NCBI RefSeq assembly: GCF_017996735.1
Contig: NZ_JAGOGJ010000009.1
Coordinates: 41,122-105,121 of the forward strand
DNA from: Niveispirillum sp.
GTDB taxonomy: Bacteria; Pseudomonadota; Alphaproteobacteria; Azospirillales; Azospirillaceae
Reading direction: 5' to 3'
Length of the DNA: 64,000 nucleotides
The position numbers and the translations under genes were made by a program. This document shows positions 37,172 to 47,780 of the stretch, in pieces. The notes under the pieces are model-generated. The model was not told where the DNA came from and searched no databases. It saw only the letters and a program-made list of their open reading frames with translations. How positions within the stretch are numbered: the stretch's first letter is position 1; every line of letters starts with the position of its first letter.

Positions 37172-38179
37172 TCAAAGACGAATGAGTGGTTTGCCGGTGA
37201 AGCCTCCGGCGAAGAGGTCTTCGATCGCCTGCGGCACACAATCCAGGCCGTCGCGAACGGTTTGCAGAGGTGTGAAGGTGCCAGCTTCGATCCATGACCA
37301 CATCTGGTCGCGGAAGTGCCCAAGGCCATCCAGGTGATCAGTAAAGGGCAGATAGCCCTGGACCCGGATCCGCTGTGTCACGATGCGGTTGAGATTGTGC
37401 ATCGTGTCGGAAGCGCGTTCCTGGCTGTAACTGCTGATCATGCCGCTCAGCGCGAAGCGGGCATGGGGCCTGGCCAGGGCCAGGGCGGCGTCCAGATGCG
37501 CGCCACCGACATTGTCGATATAGATGTCGATGCCTTCCGGTGCGGCGGCGGCCAGCTTGTCGACAAGAGAGCCCGACGACTTATAGTCGATGGCCGCATC
37601 GGCGCCCAGTTCGCGCAGCAGACGGCCTTTGGCAGCGCCACCCGCGGACCCGATGACCCGCAGGCCCAGCGCTTTCCCGATCTGGATGGCGGTGCTTCCG
37701 ACCGCGCCGGCCCCACCCGAAACAAACAAGGTCTCGCCCGGTTGCGGCTTGCCGATTTCAACCAGACCGACATAGGCGGTGTAGCCGGTCGAGCCCAGGG
37801 CATTCAGATAATGTTCGGGTGCCGGCCCCGGCCTGGGCAATTTCTCGAATGCCGACGCCGGCCCCTGGCCAAAGTCGCGCAACCCATATTGATGGATGAC
37901 CAGATCCCCTTGCGACAATGTCGCCGCATTCGAAGCCACGACTTCGCCGATGGCCCAGCCGCCCATGGGCATTCCAAGATCGTAAGGCGGAAGATAGCCC
38001 CGGGTTTCCGCCGACATCCGCACGCGCATGGCTGGGCCAACGGTCAGCCAGAGGTTGCGCACCCGCACCGCGCCCTCGTCGAGCGGCGGATCGGCAAATT
38101 CGTGCAGCGCGAAATGGTCGCGCAGCGGCAGGCGCTCTGGACGTGCGCTCAGCGTCCATGCCCGGGTCTTCATCACCAT
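37172..38179 (-). CDS. MDR-family NADP-dependent alkenal/one oxidoreductase
   Basis: 335 residues. No zinc ligands are present. The AGAVGSTAIQIGKALG nucleotide site, GYTAYVGL and the N-terminal RxWTL region match the leukotriene B4 dehydrogenase/curcumin reductase branch, which reduces activated C=C bonds with NADPH. GGAG seven bases upstream supports the ATG at 38179; a TTG two codons earlier and an ATG two codons later are alternatives. In this operon it may saturate an enone or enoyl intermediate. Confidence 0.88.
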   Translation of the reverse strand: MVMKTRAWTLSARPERLPLRDHFALHEFADPPLDEGAVRVRNLWLTVGPAMRVRMSAETRGYLPPYDLGMPMGGWAIGEVVASNAATLSQGDLVIHQYGLRDFGQGPASAFEKLPRPGPAPEHYLNALGSTGYTAYVGLVEIGKPQPGETLFVSGGAGAVGSTAIQIGKALGLRVIGSAGGAAKGRLLRELGADAAIDYKSSGSLVDKLAAAAPEGIDIYIDNVGGAHLDAALALARPHARFALSGMISSYSQERASDTMHNLNRIVTQRIRVQGYLPFTDHLDGLGHFRDQMWSWIEAGTFTPLQTVRDGLDCVPQAIEDLFAGGFTGKPLIRL

Positions 38180-38224
38180 TGCCAAACTCCGCGTTCAAAA
38201 AAGGGAATGTATCGGCGCCTGTCA

Positions 38225-39226
38225 TCAAGCCCCGATGGTCACGACGACCTTGCCGATGGCCGAGCGGCTCGCCAGACGTGCGATCGCTTCACCGCCACGC
38301 GCCAGCGGGTAGACCTTGTCGATGCGGGGCCGGATGCGTCCTTCGACCCACCAATCGATCAGTTGCCGGGTATTGCGCCGGTTCCCCTCTGGATCGCGCT
38401 GGGCAAAGCCACCCCAGAATATGCCGCGAATGTCGCAGGATTTCAGGAGCGGCAGATTGAGGGGGAGGCTTGGGATGCCAGCGGGAAAGCCGATCACCAG
38501 ATAACGCCCCTCCCATGCGATGGACCGGAGCGCAGGCTCGGCATAGTCACCGCCGACGGGGTCGTAAATGACGTCGGCCCCCTGCGGACCGACCGCTTGC
38601 TTGAAGCGACCGGCAAGGGCACGCGCCTGTTCCCGGTCGAATGGACCCTCGCCATAGATCATCAATTCATCGGCGCCGACTGCGCGCGCAATCCGGGTCT
38701 TGTCCTCACTGGAAACGGCGGCGATCACGCGTGCGCCCATCACCTTGCCGATCTCGATCGCCGCCAGGCCAACCCCGCCTGCCGCACCCAGAACCAGAAG
38801 CGTCTCACCCTTCCGAAGCTGACCTCGATCGGCAAGGGCATGCAATGCGGTCGCATAAGTCAGGATCAGGGCTGCCCCTTCGACCGGGTCCTGCCCGTCG
38901 GGGATGGGGAACGCGTCCCCGGCATTCACCACCGCATAATCAGCCAGGCCGCCACTCGACAAGGTGGAGATGAGGTGCATGCCCGCCGTCCAGCCCGTCA
39001 CGCCTTCGCCCACCGCATCGACGATGCCGGAAATCTCAACCCCGGGAGCGAATGGCCGCTGGGGCTTGAACTGATACTTGTCCTCGATGACCAGCACATC
39101 GGGATAGTTGATCGAACAGGTCCGCACGCGCACGCGCAACTCGCCCGGCCCTGGCTGCGGCATCGAAACCTCGCGGAGCGTCAGGGTTTCCGGGCCGCCG
39201 GGCTCGATCGAAAGCAGCGCCTTCAT
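38225..39226 (-). CDS. NADPH:quinone-oxidoreductase-type MDR enzyme
   Basis: 333 residues without zinc ligands. The motifs SINYPDVLVIEDKYQ, APGVEISG and LGAAGGVGLAAIEIGK are those of the QorA/quinone-reductase-like branch often found in acyl-CoA catabolic operons. Its ATG shares one base with the thiolase stop (TGATG), so the two are coupled. It probably reduces an enoyl or enone bond, and may act on a CoA ester; this is inferred from context. Confidence 0.88.
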   Translation of the reverse strand: MKALLSIEPGGPETLTLREVSMPQPGPGELRVRVRTCSINYPDVLVIEDKYQFKPQRPFAPGVEISGIVDAVGEGVTGWTAGMHLISTLSSGGLADYAVVNAGDAFPIPDGQDPVEGAALILTYATALHALADRGQLRKGETLLVLGAAGGVGLAAIEIGKVMGARVIAAVSSEDKTRIARAVGADELMIYGEGPFDREQARALAGRFKQAVGPQGADVIYDPVGGDYAEPALRSIAWEGRYLVIGFPAGIPSLPLNLPLLKSCDIRGIFWGGFAQRDPEGNRRNTRQLIDWWVEGRIRPRIDKVYPLARGGEAIARLASRSAIGKVVVTIGA

Positions 39227-40398
39227 CACAGCACCTCGAACAGCCCTGCGGCCCCCATGCCGCCGCCCACGCACATGGTGACAACGACATAGCGAACGCC
39301 GCGCCGGCGGCCCTCGATCAGGGCATGGGCGGCCAGGCGGGTTCCCGACATGCCATAGGGATGGCCGACGGATATCGCGCCGCCATTGACGTTGAGGCGA
39401 TCGTCGGGGATATCCAGCCGATCCTGACAATAAAGGACCTGAACGGCGAAGGCCTCGTTCAACTCCCACAGCCCGATATCGGCGACCGAGAGGCCGAAGC
39501 GCCGTAGCAGTTTCGGAACGGCGAACACCGGACCGATTCCCATCTCGTCGGGCTCCGTGCCCGCGACGGCCATGCCCAGATATCGGCCAAGCGGCTGAAG
39601 GCCCCGCTCGGCCGCCAGGCGCGCGTCCATCAGGACGACCGCTGCCGCGCCGTCTGATAACTGGCTGGCGTTCCCGGCCGTGATGGTGCCGCCCTCGATC
39701 ACGGGTTTGAGCGCGGCCAATCCTTCGGCGCTGGTCTCCGGACGCGCGCCCTCGTCCCGGTCAATCGTCACGAAGCGCGAAGATGATGTGCCGGTCGCCT
39801 TGTCGTGAACCAGCATGCGTGCCTTGACCGGCACGATTTCATCGTCGAACGCAGCACTTTGCTGTCCGGCGGCGGTTCGCTGCTGCGACCGCAGCGCATA
39901 GGCATCCTGCCGCTCCCGGCCGATGCCGTAACGCCGCGCAACGGTTTCGGCGGTCTGCAGCATCGGCATGAACATCGCCGGCACCATCTCGACCAGCTCG
40001 GGATCCTCGTCGATCCGCAGGTCCGGGGTCTGGACCAGCGAGATCGATTCAACGCCGCCGGCGACCACGACCTGCATCCGGTCGACCATGATCTGCTTTG
40101 CCGCCGTCGCTATCGTCATCAATCCGGAGGCGCATTGGCGGTCGAGCGACATGCCCGCCACCGTGACGGGCAGGCCCGCGCGCATCGCCGCCGTCCGGCC
40201 GATGGTGGATTGGTAGCCCTGCTGCATCGACGCGCCCATCAGGACGTCGTCAATCTCCGCCGGGTCGATACCGGCGCGCGCGACGGCCGCGCGGATCGCA
40301 TGCGCGGCCAGGGTGGGGGAGGGCGTGGCGTTGAAAGCACCACGATAGGCCTTTCCGATCGGCGTGCGGGCAACGGAAACAATGACGGCGTCCTGCAT
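39226..40398 (-). CDS. Acetyl-CoA acyltransferase (thiolase)
   Basis: 390 residues. The catalytic Cys89 is in DRQCASG, with [15 protein letters not shown] (active His) and the second Cys in TMCVGGG. Two ATG codons lie six bases apart; the second, with GAGGAG at proper spacing, is chosen. The enzyme would complete beta-oxidation for the minus-strand operon. It sits 27 bases after the MaoC gene and is coupled to the quinone-reductase-like gene. Confidence 0.93.
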   Translation of the reverse strand: MQDAVIVSVARTPIGKAYRGAFNATPSPTLAAHAIRAAVARAGIDPAEIDDVLMGASMQQGYQSTIGRTAAMRAGLPVTVAGMSLDRQCASGLMTIATAAKQIMVDRMQVVVAGGVESISLVQTPDLRIDEDPELVEMVPAMFMPMLQTAETVARRYGIGRERQDAYALRSQQRTAAGQQSAAFDDEIVPVKARMLVHDKATGTSSSRFVTIDRDEGARPETSAEGLAALKPVIEGGTITAGNASQLSDGAAAVVLMDARLAAERGLQPLGRYLGMAVAGTEPDEMGIGPVFAVPKLLRRFGLSVADIGLWELNEAFAVQVLYCQDRLDIPDDRLNVNGGAISVGHPYGMSGTRLAAHALIEGRRRGVRYVVVTMCVGGGMGAAGLFEVL

Positions 40399-40425
40399 TC
40401 TCATCTCCTCGGCAACGTCGGTGGT

Positions 40426-40878
40426 TCACAGCAGAAAGTGCGTAATCCACGACGCTATGATTGCGGGTCTCTCCTGCCCTTCGACCTCGACCCGGATGTC
40501 CTGGACTTGCTCGAAATGGCCGGGATATTTTTCCGTGATGGCGGTCACGGTGGAGGCGGAGCGGATCCGGCTGCCCACCCGGACGGGCGATACGAACCGC
40601 ACGCGGTCGAGCCCGTAATTCACACCCATCTGGATATCCGGCAGCCGCGCGGCCGACGCCTTTTCCTCAAGGAACGGAAGCAGCGACAGGATCAGGAAGC
40701 CGTGCGCGATCGTCCCGCCAAAACGGGTCTTTGCGGCGCGCTCGGGGTCGGTGTGGATGAACTGCCGGTCCATGGTCGCAGCGGCGAACTGGTCGATCAT
40801 GGCCTGATCGACCAGCAGCCAGTCCGACCGATGGGTCATCCCGACATCCATCTGCAGCCGGGCAAGCCAGTCACTCAT
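40426..40878 (-). CDS. MaoC-like hotdog-fold enoyl-CoA hydratase
   Basis: 150 residues, a single hotdog domain. The hydratase dyad D-x4-H is present as Asp37 and His42 in MDRQFIH, followed by the GGTIAHGFL segment typical of R-specific hydratases. It would hydrate a 2-enoyl-CoA to the (R)-3-hydroxyacyl-CoA, complementing the S-specific crotonase domain of the preceding FadJ-like protein. An ATGA overlap joins it to that gene. Confidence 0.9.
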   Translation of the reverse strand: MSDWLARLQMDVGMTHRSDWLLVDQAMIDQFAAATMDRQFIHTDPERAAKTRFGGTIAHGFLILSLLPFLEEKASAARLPDIQMGVNYGLDRVRFVSPVRVGSRIRSASTVTAITEKYPGHFEQVQDIRVEVEGQERPAIIASWITHFLL

Positions 40879-42929
40879 GCGTTCGCCCGCGCGTCCAGCG
40901 CTCGTCCCGCCCGCGCCGCGTCCACCAGCAGCGGCGACAGGGAGAATGTCGCGCCCAGCCGGCTCGAATAGCGCTGAAGGCCATCGACGATCTTGTCGAG
41001 GCCGATCTGCTCCGCCCAGAACATGGGGCCGCCGGTATGACGCGGCCAGCCATAGCCATGAACCCAGACCATATCGATGTCCGAAGACCGCTGCGCGATC
41101 CCTTCCTCCAGGATCTTCGCCCCTTCATTCACCATGACGTAGAGCGTCCGCACCGCAATTTCCTCGTCGGAAATGGCGCGTATTTCCAGACCGGCCTGCC
41201 GGCGGAAATCGTCGACGATCGCAGCCGCCGCTGCGGATGGTGTGGCCCGGCGCTTTTCATCATAATCATAGAAGCCGGCGCCCGTCTTTTGTCCCCAGCG
41301 GCCAGCCGCGTTCAGGGCATCGCGCACGGATTCAATCCGGGTGACGTCCCGGTGCCAACCGATATCCATGCCGGCCAGATCGATCATCTGCAGCGGCCCC
41401 ATCGGCATGCCCAGATCGGTCGAGACGCGGTCCACCTGGGCCGGCGTCGCCCCTTCCACCAGCATGTCGATGGCGCCGTCGAGACGGGGGGTGAGCATGC
41501 GATTGCCGATGAAACCGTAGCAGACGCCCGAAACGACAGGCACCTTGCCGATCCGCCGCGCAATCGCCATGCCCGTCGCCAGCACGTCGGGCGCCGTCTT
41601 CGCGCCGCGCACCACCTCGACCAGCCTCATGATATTGGCGGGCGAGAAGAAATGCAGCCCCAGAACCTCTCCCGGCCGCCCGGTCGCCAGGGCGATCTCG
41701 TCGATCGAGAGGTAGGAGGTGTTGGAGGCAAGGATGGCGCCGGGTTTGGCGATGGTGTCGAGCCGGGCGAAGATCTGCTTCTTCACGTCCATATTCTCGT
41801 ACACCGCCTCTATCACAAGATCGCAGGTGCCAAGTGCTTGGAAGTCGAGTGTGGGGCTGAGCAGGGCCATCGCCTTTTCGACCTGTTCCGCCGTCATCCG
41901 GCCGCGTGCGGCGCTCGCCTCGTAATTCTTGCGGATCAGAGCGACGCCCCGATCGAGCGCTTCGGCCGTCATCTCGACGATGGTGACCGGGATGCCGGCG
42001 GACAGGAAGTTCATCGAGATGCCGCCACCCATGGTGCCGGCACCGATCATGCCGATGCGACCGATGGTCCGCGGGCGGACATCCTCCGGAAGATCGGCGA
42101 TCTTGCCGGCGGCCCGCTCCGCGAAGAAGGCGTGACGCAGTGCCCGGGACTGTCCCCCGTTCATCAGCGTGTGAAACAGCGCGCGCTCCCCTTCCTGCCC
42201 CTCGGCGAGCGGCAGGCGGGTCGCCGCCTCGATTGCGTCGATACAGGCACGCGGCGCGTCCAGACCTTTGATCTTGCGGGCATTCTGCTCCACGAACCGC
42301 GCGAACTCATCGCCGTCCGGCGTTACGGCGCGATCACCCGTGCGGCGCGGCCGGTCGAGCCCGGCGGCAAAGGCAATCGCCTCCTCGGCCAGCGTCACTG
42401 CATCGACCAGCTTGTCGATCAAACCGATCTCCGCGGCCTTCCGCCCCGAAATGGGGACGCCCGATACGATCATGTCGAGCGCGGCGGAGATGCCGACGAG
42501 GCGGGGAAGCCGCTGCGTGCCACCAGCCCCGGGCAGCAAGCCCAGCGCGACCTCCGGCAAGCCAAGCTTTGCATCGGGCGACGCCAGGCGATAATGCGCG
42601 CCCAGCGCAATTTCGAGCCCGCCGCCCAGCGCCGACCCATGGATGACAGCCACAACCGGCTTGTTGCTCGCCTCGATTGCGTCGATCACGTCGGACAGGC
42701 CGGGCTCGGCCAGCGGCTTGCCGAATTCGGTAATGTCGGCGCCGGCTGAAAACATGCGTCCATCGCCACGGATGACGATTGCCGTGACCAGATCGTCGCT
42801 CTGCGCGTCGCGCACCGCGTCGTGGATGCCACGGCGCACCTGTTCCCCCAGCGCATTGACCGGGGGATTGGCGATCAGGATTTCCAGCACAGGGCCGTGA
42901 TGGCGGGTCTTGATGATCTCGTGGTTCAT
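40875..42929 (-). CDS. FadJ-like bifunctional enoyl-CoA hydratase/3-hydroxyacyl-CoA dehydrogenase
   Basis: 684 residues. The N-terminal crotonase domain (1-190) has [18 protein letters not shown] and [14 protein letters not shown]. The central NAD domain begins [11 protein letters not shown] at about 300, followed by [15 protein letters not shown], and two C-terminal HAD domains complete the chain. Length and order match peroxisomal-type or FadJ multifunctional enzymes. It overlaps both the SDR gene before it and the MaoC gene after it by four bases. It catalyses hydration and dehydrogenation for the operon. Confidence 0.93.
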   Translation of the reverse strand: MNHEIIKTRHHGPVLEILIANPPVNALGEQVRRGIHDAVRDAQSDDLVTAIVIRGDGRMFSAGADITEFGKPLAEPGLSDVIDAIEASNKPVVAVIHGSALGGGLEIALGAHYRLASPDAKLGLPEVALGLLPGAGGTQRLPRLVGISAALDMIVSGVPISGRKAAEIGLIDKLVDAVTLAEEAIAFAAGLDRPRRTGDRAVTPDGDEFARFVEQNARKIKGLDAPRACIDAIEAATRLPLAEGQEGERALFHTLMNGGQSRALRHAFFAERAAGKIADLPEDVRPRTIGRIGMIGAGTMGGGISMNFLSAGIPVTIVEMTAEALDRGVALIRKNYEASAARGRMTAEQVEKAMALLSPTLDFQALGTCDLVIEAVYENMDVKKQIFARLDTIAKPGAILASNTSYLSIDEIALATGRPGEVLGLHFFSPANIMRLVEVVRGAKTAPDVLATGMAIARRIGKVPVVSGVCYGFIGNRMLTPRLDGAIDMLVEGATPAQVDRVSTDLGMPMGPLQMIDLAGMDIGWHRDVTRIESVRDALNAAGRWGQKTGAGFYDYDEKRRATPSAAAAAIVDDFRRQAGLEIRAISDEEIAVRTLYVMVNEGAKILEEGIAQRSSDIDMVWVHGYGWPRHTGGPMFWAEQIGLDKIVDGLQRYSSRLGATFSLSPLLVDAARAGRALDARANA

Positions 42930-43705
42930 CGTGCCGGTCCGATCGACATGCCGCCATCGATGATGATCGACTGGCCGGTCAGGAAGGCGCTGGCCTCGGC
43001 CGCGAGGAAGACGGCAGCACCGGCCATCTCGCCGGGCTCACCGATACGGCGCAACGGCGTGCGGCCGATCACGGTCTTCTCGCCATTGGGATCGTCCCAC
43101 AGCCTTCGGGCAAAATGCGTGCGCGTGATGCCCGGAGAGATCGCGTTGACCCGGACCCCCTTCGGCCCCAGCTCCACAGCAAGGTTACGGGTCATCTGTA
43201 CCAGCGCCGCCTTGGACAGGTGATAGGTGCCGATCATGTCAGATCCGATATAGGCGCCGAGCGAGGCGACCAGGATGATCGACCCGGCGCCGCGTTCGAC
43301 CATGCCCGGCGCGACCATCTGGACAAGCCACTGATTGGAAAGGACGTTATTGTTCAATATCTTGTGATATTGTTCGTCGGTGATCTCCAGCGTCGGCCCG
43401 TAATAGGGGCTTGTGGCGGCATTGCAGACCAGGATGTCGACGGGGCCAAGCTGCTCCTGCGTCCTGCCGACCAGATTTTCAAGGTTCGGCTTCTCCGAGA
43501 TGTTCGCCGCGATCGCAATGGCTGTGCCAGCGCCATGGCGCGCATTGATGGCGTCCGCGGCTTCATCGCAATCCGCTTGCGTGCGGCTGGAAACGGCCAC
43601 CCGGGCCCCGGCGTCGGCCAGCGCTTCGGCAATCGCACGGCCGATGCCGCGCGACGATCCGGTCACGATGGCGACCTTGCCGGTGAGGTCGAAAAGTTTG
43701 CTCAT
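42926..43705 (-). CDS. SDR oxidoreductase
   Basis: 259 residues from an ATG with AAGGA seven bases upstream; a TTG two codons earlier is less likely. The motifs [20 protein letters not shown] and [14 protein letters not shown] show a classical SDR of the DHRS4/carbonyl-reductase type, with a C-terminal GQSIIIDGG. It lies between the kinase and the FadJ-like gene. In the levulinate pathway an SDR makes the hydroxyacyl-CoA substrate of the kinase from a keto acyl-CoA; a similar role is possible here. Confidence 0.9.
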   Translation of the reverse strand: MSKLFDLTGKVAIVTGSSRGIGRAIAEALADAGARVAVSSRTQADCDEAADAINARHGAGTAIAIAANISEKPNLENLVGRTQEQLGPVDILVCNAATSPYYGPTLEITDEQYHKILNNNVLSNQWLVQMVAPGMVERGAGSIILVASLGAYIGSDMIGTYHLSKAALVQMTRNLAVELGPKGVRVNAISPGITRTHFARRLWDDPNGEKTVIGRTPLRRIGEPGEMAGAAVFLAAEASAFLTGQSIIIDGGMSIGPAR

Positions 43706-43723
43706 GCTCAATTCCTTTTCTTG

Positions 43724-44746
43724 TCATGCGCTTGCGCCGGCGCGGCGCGCCTGGTCCCAGCCCGCGCGGGCCAGCGGGATCAGCTTTTGGGCGGCACGTT
43801 CGGCCTCCCGGCTCGACGCATTGCCGTCGATGATCCGCTTGCGGATGCCCTGGACAATGCCGACCAGCCGGAAGAGGCTGAAGGCGAAATACCAGTGCGG
43901 GTTCGACACACGGGGCCGCCCGCTGAGCTGGCAGTAAAGCTCGGTGATCTCGGCAAGGGAGGGTATGCCCGCCCGTTCAAGGTCCACATCACCGATCGCG
44001 GCCAGACCGTCGCGGGGTAAAATCCAGTTCAGCGCGAGATAGCTGAAATCCGCCAGCGGATCGCCGGTCGTACTCAGTTCCCAGTCGAGTACCGCCACGA
44101 CTTGGCCGCCGGCCGGATCGAAGATCAGATTATCGATGCGATAGTCGCCATGGATGATGGACGTCGCCCCCTGTTCCGGGACTGTGCGGGCAAGCCAGTC
44201 GATCAGCTTCTCAATCTCGGGCACGTCTTCGGTCTGCGAGGCGCGATATTGCCGCGTCCAGCGGGCGACCTGACGGCCGAAATAATTTCCTGGGCGGCCA
44301 TAATCGCCCAGCCCGACAGTGTCGGGATCATACCTGTGAAGCCGGGCAAGCGTTTCGATCATGTTTTTATAGATCAGGCCGCGCGCGGCCGGCATCTCAT
44401 CGGGAAGCGACCCGTCCCAGTAGGACCGCCCCTCGACCCGTTCCATGATGTAGAAGGCCGATCCGATGACGTCCTCTTCCTCGCACAGCGCGATCGGACG
44501 CGGCACCGGGAAGCCCAGCGGATGAAGCGCCTTCAACAGGCGATATTCACGCTCGACGGCGTGCGCGGACGCGAGTAGCACGCCGGCCGGCTTGCGACGC
44601 AGCACATAGCGCCCGCCCGGCACATCAAGCGCGAAAGTCGGGTTGGACTGGCCGCCGGCGAACTTCTCGAACGTCACGGGGCCTTGCAGGCCACCGCCCA
44701 CGGTCTCAAGCCAGCGGACCAGCCGATCAGGGGCCGGGCCAATCAT
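43724..44746 (-). CDS. APH-fold kinase, ACAD10/11- or LvaA-like (pair 2)
   Basis: 340 residues, clearly paralogous to the kinase at 24454-25521. It has [19 protein letters not shown] with the ATP Lys, HGDYRIDN with Asp201 and Asn206, and DWE at 221-223. The ATG overlaps the stop of the preceding acyl-CoA dehydrogenase in an ATGA, the same dehydrogenase-then-kinase order and spacing as pair 1. By analogy it phosphorylates a hydroxyacyl-CoA that the dehydrogenase-like partner then dephosphorylates to an enoyl-CoA. It is not an antibiotic kinase judging by context. Confidence 0.9.
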   Translation of the reverse strand: MIGPAPDRLVRWLETVGGGLQGPVTFEKFAGGQSNPTFALDVPGGRYVLRRKPAGVLLASAHAVEREYRLLKALHPLGFPVPRPIALCEEEDVIGSAFYIMERVEGRSYWDGSLPDEMPAARGLIYKNMIETLARLHRYDPDTVGLGDYGRPGNYFGRQVARWTRQYRASQTEDVPEIEKLIDWLARTVPEQGATSIIHGDYRIDNLIFDPAGGQVVAVLDWELSTTGDPLADFSYLALNWILPRDGLAAIGDVDLERAGIPSLAEITELYCQLSGRPRVSNPHWYFAFSLFRLVGIVQGIRKRIIDGNASSREAERAAQKLIPLARAGWDQARRAGASA

Positions 44747-45999
44747 GCAACTGCGCCTTTGGCCGGCTTGTGCCGCCCGAACTCGGCACGCGCGATGGCG
44801 CGGGAATGGACCTCATCGGGGCCATCGGCAAAGCGCAGGGTGCGGATATTGGCCCAGTCGAACGCCAGGTCGAAATCATCGCTCACCCCCGCACCGCCAT
44901 GCGCCTGCACGGCGTCGTCAAGGATCTGGAGCGCCATGGACGGCGCCTGAACCTTCAGCATGGCGATCTCGACCTGCGCGCTTTTGTTGCCGGCGCGGTC
45001 CATCATGTCGGCCGCCTTGAGGCAGAGCAGGCGGGTCATCTCGATGTCGATGCGCGCGCGTGCGATCCGCTGTTCCCAGATCGAATGGTTCGCGATCGGC
45101 TTGCCGAACGCTTGGCGCGACAACAGCCGCTTTGCCATCGCGTCGATCGCATTCTCGGCAACGCCGATCGTCCGCATGCAATGGTGGATGCGCCCCGGAC
45201 CCAGCCGCCCCTGAGCAACCTCGAACCCGCGCCCTTCGCCCAGCACTATGTTGGTGGCCGGCACACGCACATTGTCGAGTATGACTTCGCCATGACCATG
45301 CGGTGCATGATCATAGCCATAGACGTTCAGCATGCGCTTGATGTGGACCCCCGGCGCGTCCACCGGCACCAATATCTGGCTTTGCTGGCGGTAGCGGTCG
45401 GCGCCGGGATCGGTCTTCCCCATCAGGATGGCCAACTTGCAACGCGGATCGCCGATACCGGTCGACCACCATTTGCGGCCATTGATCACATAATGATCGC
45501 CATCGCGGGTTATCGACGTCTGGATGTTCGTCGCATCGGAACTGGCGACATCGGGCTCGGTCATCAGGAATGCCGAACGGATCTGCCCGTTCATCAGCGG
45601 ACGCAGCCATTGTTCCTGCTGTTCGCGGGTACCATAGCGATAGAGCACTTCCATATTGCCGGTATCAGGCGCGGAACAGTTGAACACCTCCGAAGCCCAG
45701 AAGACGCGCCCCATCTCCTCGGCGCAGAGCGCATATTCGAGATTGGTCAACTGCGTCCCTTCAAAGACGAAGCCGTCATCCACGCGCGGATGTCCCGAAT
45801 GCGGCGGCATGAACAGGTTCCAAAGCCCGGCTTCACGCGCCAGCGGCTTCAATTCTTCGATGACCTTGATCACCTTCCAGCGGGGTTCGGCGGCGATCTC
45901 CGCCGCATAATCGGCAAGGCGCGGCTTGATCTTGTCCTCGACGAAGGTGCGAACCCGGTCGCGAAAGGAGGCCTGCCGATCGGTGAGGGCGAAATCCAT
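44743..45999 (-). CDS. Acyl-CoA dehydrogenase of ACAD10/11 type (pair 2)
   Basis: 418 residues from an ATG with AAGGA eight bases upstream. [14 protein letters not shown] and the [11 protein letters not shown] segment bind FAD and substrate. The C-terminal [15 protein letters not shown] is the diagnostic ACAD10/11 signature, with Asp392 where standard enzymes have the catalytic Glu. It matches the mammalian ACAD11 dehydrogenase domain better than the pair-1 enzyme does. Its ATGA-coupled kinase partner supports a phosphate-elimination role. The gene is third in the operon, after the TonB receptor and CoA ligase. Confidence 0.92.
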   Translation of the reverse strand: MDFALTDRQASFRDRVRTFVEDKIKPRLADYAAEIAAEPRWKVIKVIEELKPLAREAGLWNLFMPPHSGHPRVDDGFVFEGTQLTNLEYALCAEEMGRVFWASEVFNCSAPDTGNMEVLYRYGTREQQEQWLRPLMNGQIRSAFLMTEPDVASSDATNIQTSITRDGDHYVINGRKWWSTGIGDPRCKLAILMGKTDPGADRYRQQSQILVPVDAPGVHIKRMLNVYGYDHAPHGHGEVILDNVRVPATNIVLGEGRGFEVAQGRLGPGRIHHCMRTIGVAENAIDAMAKRLLSRQAFGKPIANHSIWEQRIARARIDIEMTRLLCLKAADMMDRAGNKSAQVEIAMLKVQAPSMALQILDDAVQAHGGAGVSDDFDLAFDWANIRTLRFADGPDEVHSRAIARAEFGRHKPAKGAVA

Positions 46000-46037
46000 G
46001 AAACGATCCTTGATATGAGGTCTGTCCAAGAACGGTG

Positions 46038-47750
46038 TCAGGCCACCGCCACGCCCTGAAGAAGCAGCCGCCGCACTTCATTCTTCATGATTTTGCCGTT
46101 CGCATTGCGCGGCAGCGGCCCGTCATGAAAGCGCAGCAATACCGGGATTTTGTAGCCAGCCAGCCGTTCACGCAGCCACAGGATCAGCTCCTGCGGCTCG
46201 ACGTCATGCCCATCCACGATCTGGACCATGGCCCCCGGTTCTTCGCCCAACCTGTCATGCGGCAGAGCGACCACGGCCGCATCCGTGACCGCGGGGTGGC
46301 TGAACAGCGCGTTCTCCACTTCCACGGCATAGATATTCTCGCCGCCGCGGATGATGACGTCCTTGCTGCGGCCGACGATGACGCAAAAGCCCTCCTCGTC
46401 CAGGCGGGCAAGATCGCCTGTACGCAGCCAGCCGTCACCAAACGTCGCGGCAGTCGCCTCGGGATCACGCCAGTAGCCCTGCACGACCTGCGGCCCGCGC
46501 ACCCGCAATTCACCGATCTCTCCGACGGGAACGTCTTGCCCGGCCTCGTCGGTGATCCGAAGGTCGGCAACCGGCAAGGGCGGCCCGCAACTTTCGGGCC
46601 GGCGCAGATAATCTTCGGCCGCGTGGCCGGTGACCGTCCCCGACGTTTCGGTCATGCCCCAGCCATTATAGGGAACCGCCTTCAGCTCGCGCTGGATCAG
46701 CACAGGCAGATCGGGTGCCGCCGGCGCCCCGCCATAAGGCACATATTCAAGCGATGTCAGGTCATAGTCGCCACGGGCGGGGTGATCGAGTAATTGCCAG
46801 GCGATGGTCGGCACCCCGCCAGTCGTGGCGATGCGCTCGCGCTCGATCAACCGCATGGCCTCCACCGGTTCCCATTTGTGCATCATCACCACCTTCCCAC
46901 CGGAGGCGAAGGCCGACATCAGCAGGGAGGCGCAGCCCGTGACATGGAACAATGGAATGGTGAGCAAGGTGGCCGAAGGCTGGGGCTCGGCGGCGGGCTC
47001 CCCCCGGCGAAGGGCCCCGCGCTGTGCGATGAAATCGGCGGCGCGCAGCCCCGCCAGCAGATTGCGATGCGTGCCGAGCGCCCCTTTCGGCCGGCCGGTG
47101 GTGCCGCTGGTATAGAAGATGGTCGCAGGATCGTCCGGGGCAATGGCAATGGCCGGAAGCGGCCGGTTGGGCAGATCGCCATAGCCGGACGGGACGCCGA
47201 TGATCGATTCCAGCGATGGATGATCCGATGCCGAGCGGGCGACGATGACTGTGAGGCGGTCAGTAATGTCCGGCCGTCTGTTCGATATCCGCTCCAGCCG
47301 CTCGACGTCGCAAACGAGAAATCGGGCGCCTGACTGATCGAGCGCGTAGCCGAGTTCTTCGCCCGTCCACCAGGCATTGAGCGGCACGGCGATCGCGCCG
47401 GCGGCGGCGGCGGCAAACAGGATCACAGGCCATTCGGGAAGATTGCGCATCGCGATCGCCACGCGGTCGCCAGCGCCTACGCCCGATCGCACGAAATGGT
47501 CGGCAAGCGCCGCGACGGCGCGATACCATCCGTCATAGGTGACGCGTTCTTCATCGAAGACCAGAAACTCGCGCCCGCCATGGCGGGCGCGAACTTCATT
47601 GGCAAGATCGGCCAAATTCGCGGGCAGGCGCGCCCAGACACGCTGTTCCCGCCCGTTGATAACAGCCGTTTCGATTTCGAAACGCGAGCCTGGCCGGCAT
47701 AACACCGCCTCGGCTTCCTTGATGGACAATGCCGGCCAGGTTCTGGTCAT
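46038..47750 (-). CDS. Acyl-CoA synthetase (AMP-forming)
   Basis: 570 residues from an ATG with GAGGA upstream. [11 protein letters not shown] is the AMP-binding P-loop, GWGMTETSG and the [15 protein letters not shown] hinge follow, and [10 protein letters not shown] near the C-terminus contains the catalytic Lys. It activates the acid imported or formed after TonB uptake. It is the second gene of the twelve-gene operon and is not close to the ligases at 16804 or 56726, so its substrate may differ. Confidence 0.92.
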   Translation of the reverse strand: MTRTWPALSIKEAEAVLCRPGSRFEIETAVINGREQRVWARLPANLADLANEVRARHGGREFLVFDEERVTYDGWYRAVAALADHFVRSGVGAGDRVAIAMRNLPEWPVILFAAAAAGAIAVPLNAWWTGEELGYALDQSGARFLVCDVERLERISNRRPDITDRLTVIVARSASDHPSLESIIGVPSGYGDLPNRPLPAIAIAPDDPATIFYTSGTTGRPKGALGTHRNLLAGLRAADFIAQRGALRRGEPAAEPQPSATLLTIPLFHVTGCASLLMSAFASGGKVVMMHKWEPVEAMRLIERERIATTGGVPTIAWQLLDHPARGDYDLTSLEYVPYGGAPAAPDLPVLIQRELKAVPYNGWGMTETSGTVTGHAAEDYLRRPESCGPPLPVADLRITDEAGQDVPVGEIGELRVRGPQVVQGYWRDPEATAATFGDGWLRTGDLARLDEEGFCVIVGRSKDVIIRGGENIYAVEVENALFSHPAVTDAAVVALPHDRLGEEPGAMVQIVDGHDVEPQELILWLRERLAGYKIPVLLRFHDGPLPRNANGKIMKNEVRRLLLQGVAVA

Positions 47751-47780
47751 CTTGCAGCTTTCCTCAAACACGGTGTCTGC

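Noticed and set aside
37316..39292. Long plus-strand frame opposite the two MDR genes
   Set aside because: It spans two well-supported genes and their boundary, with low-complexity composition.
41037..42749. Long plus-strand frame opposite the FadJ-like gene
   Set aside because: Shadow of a complete bifunctional enzyme; no start signal or family motif.
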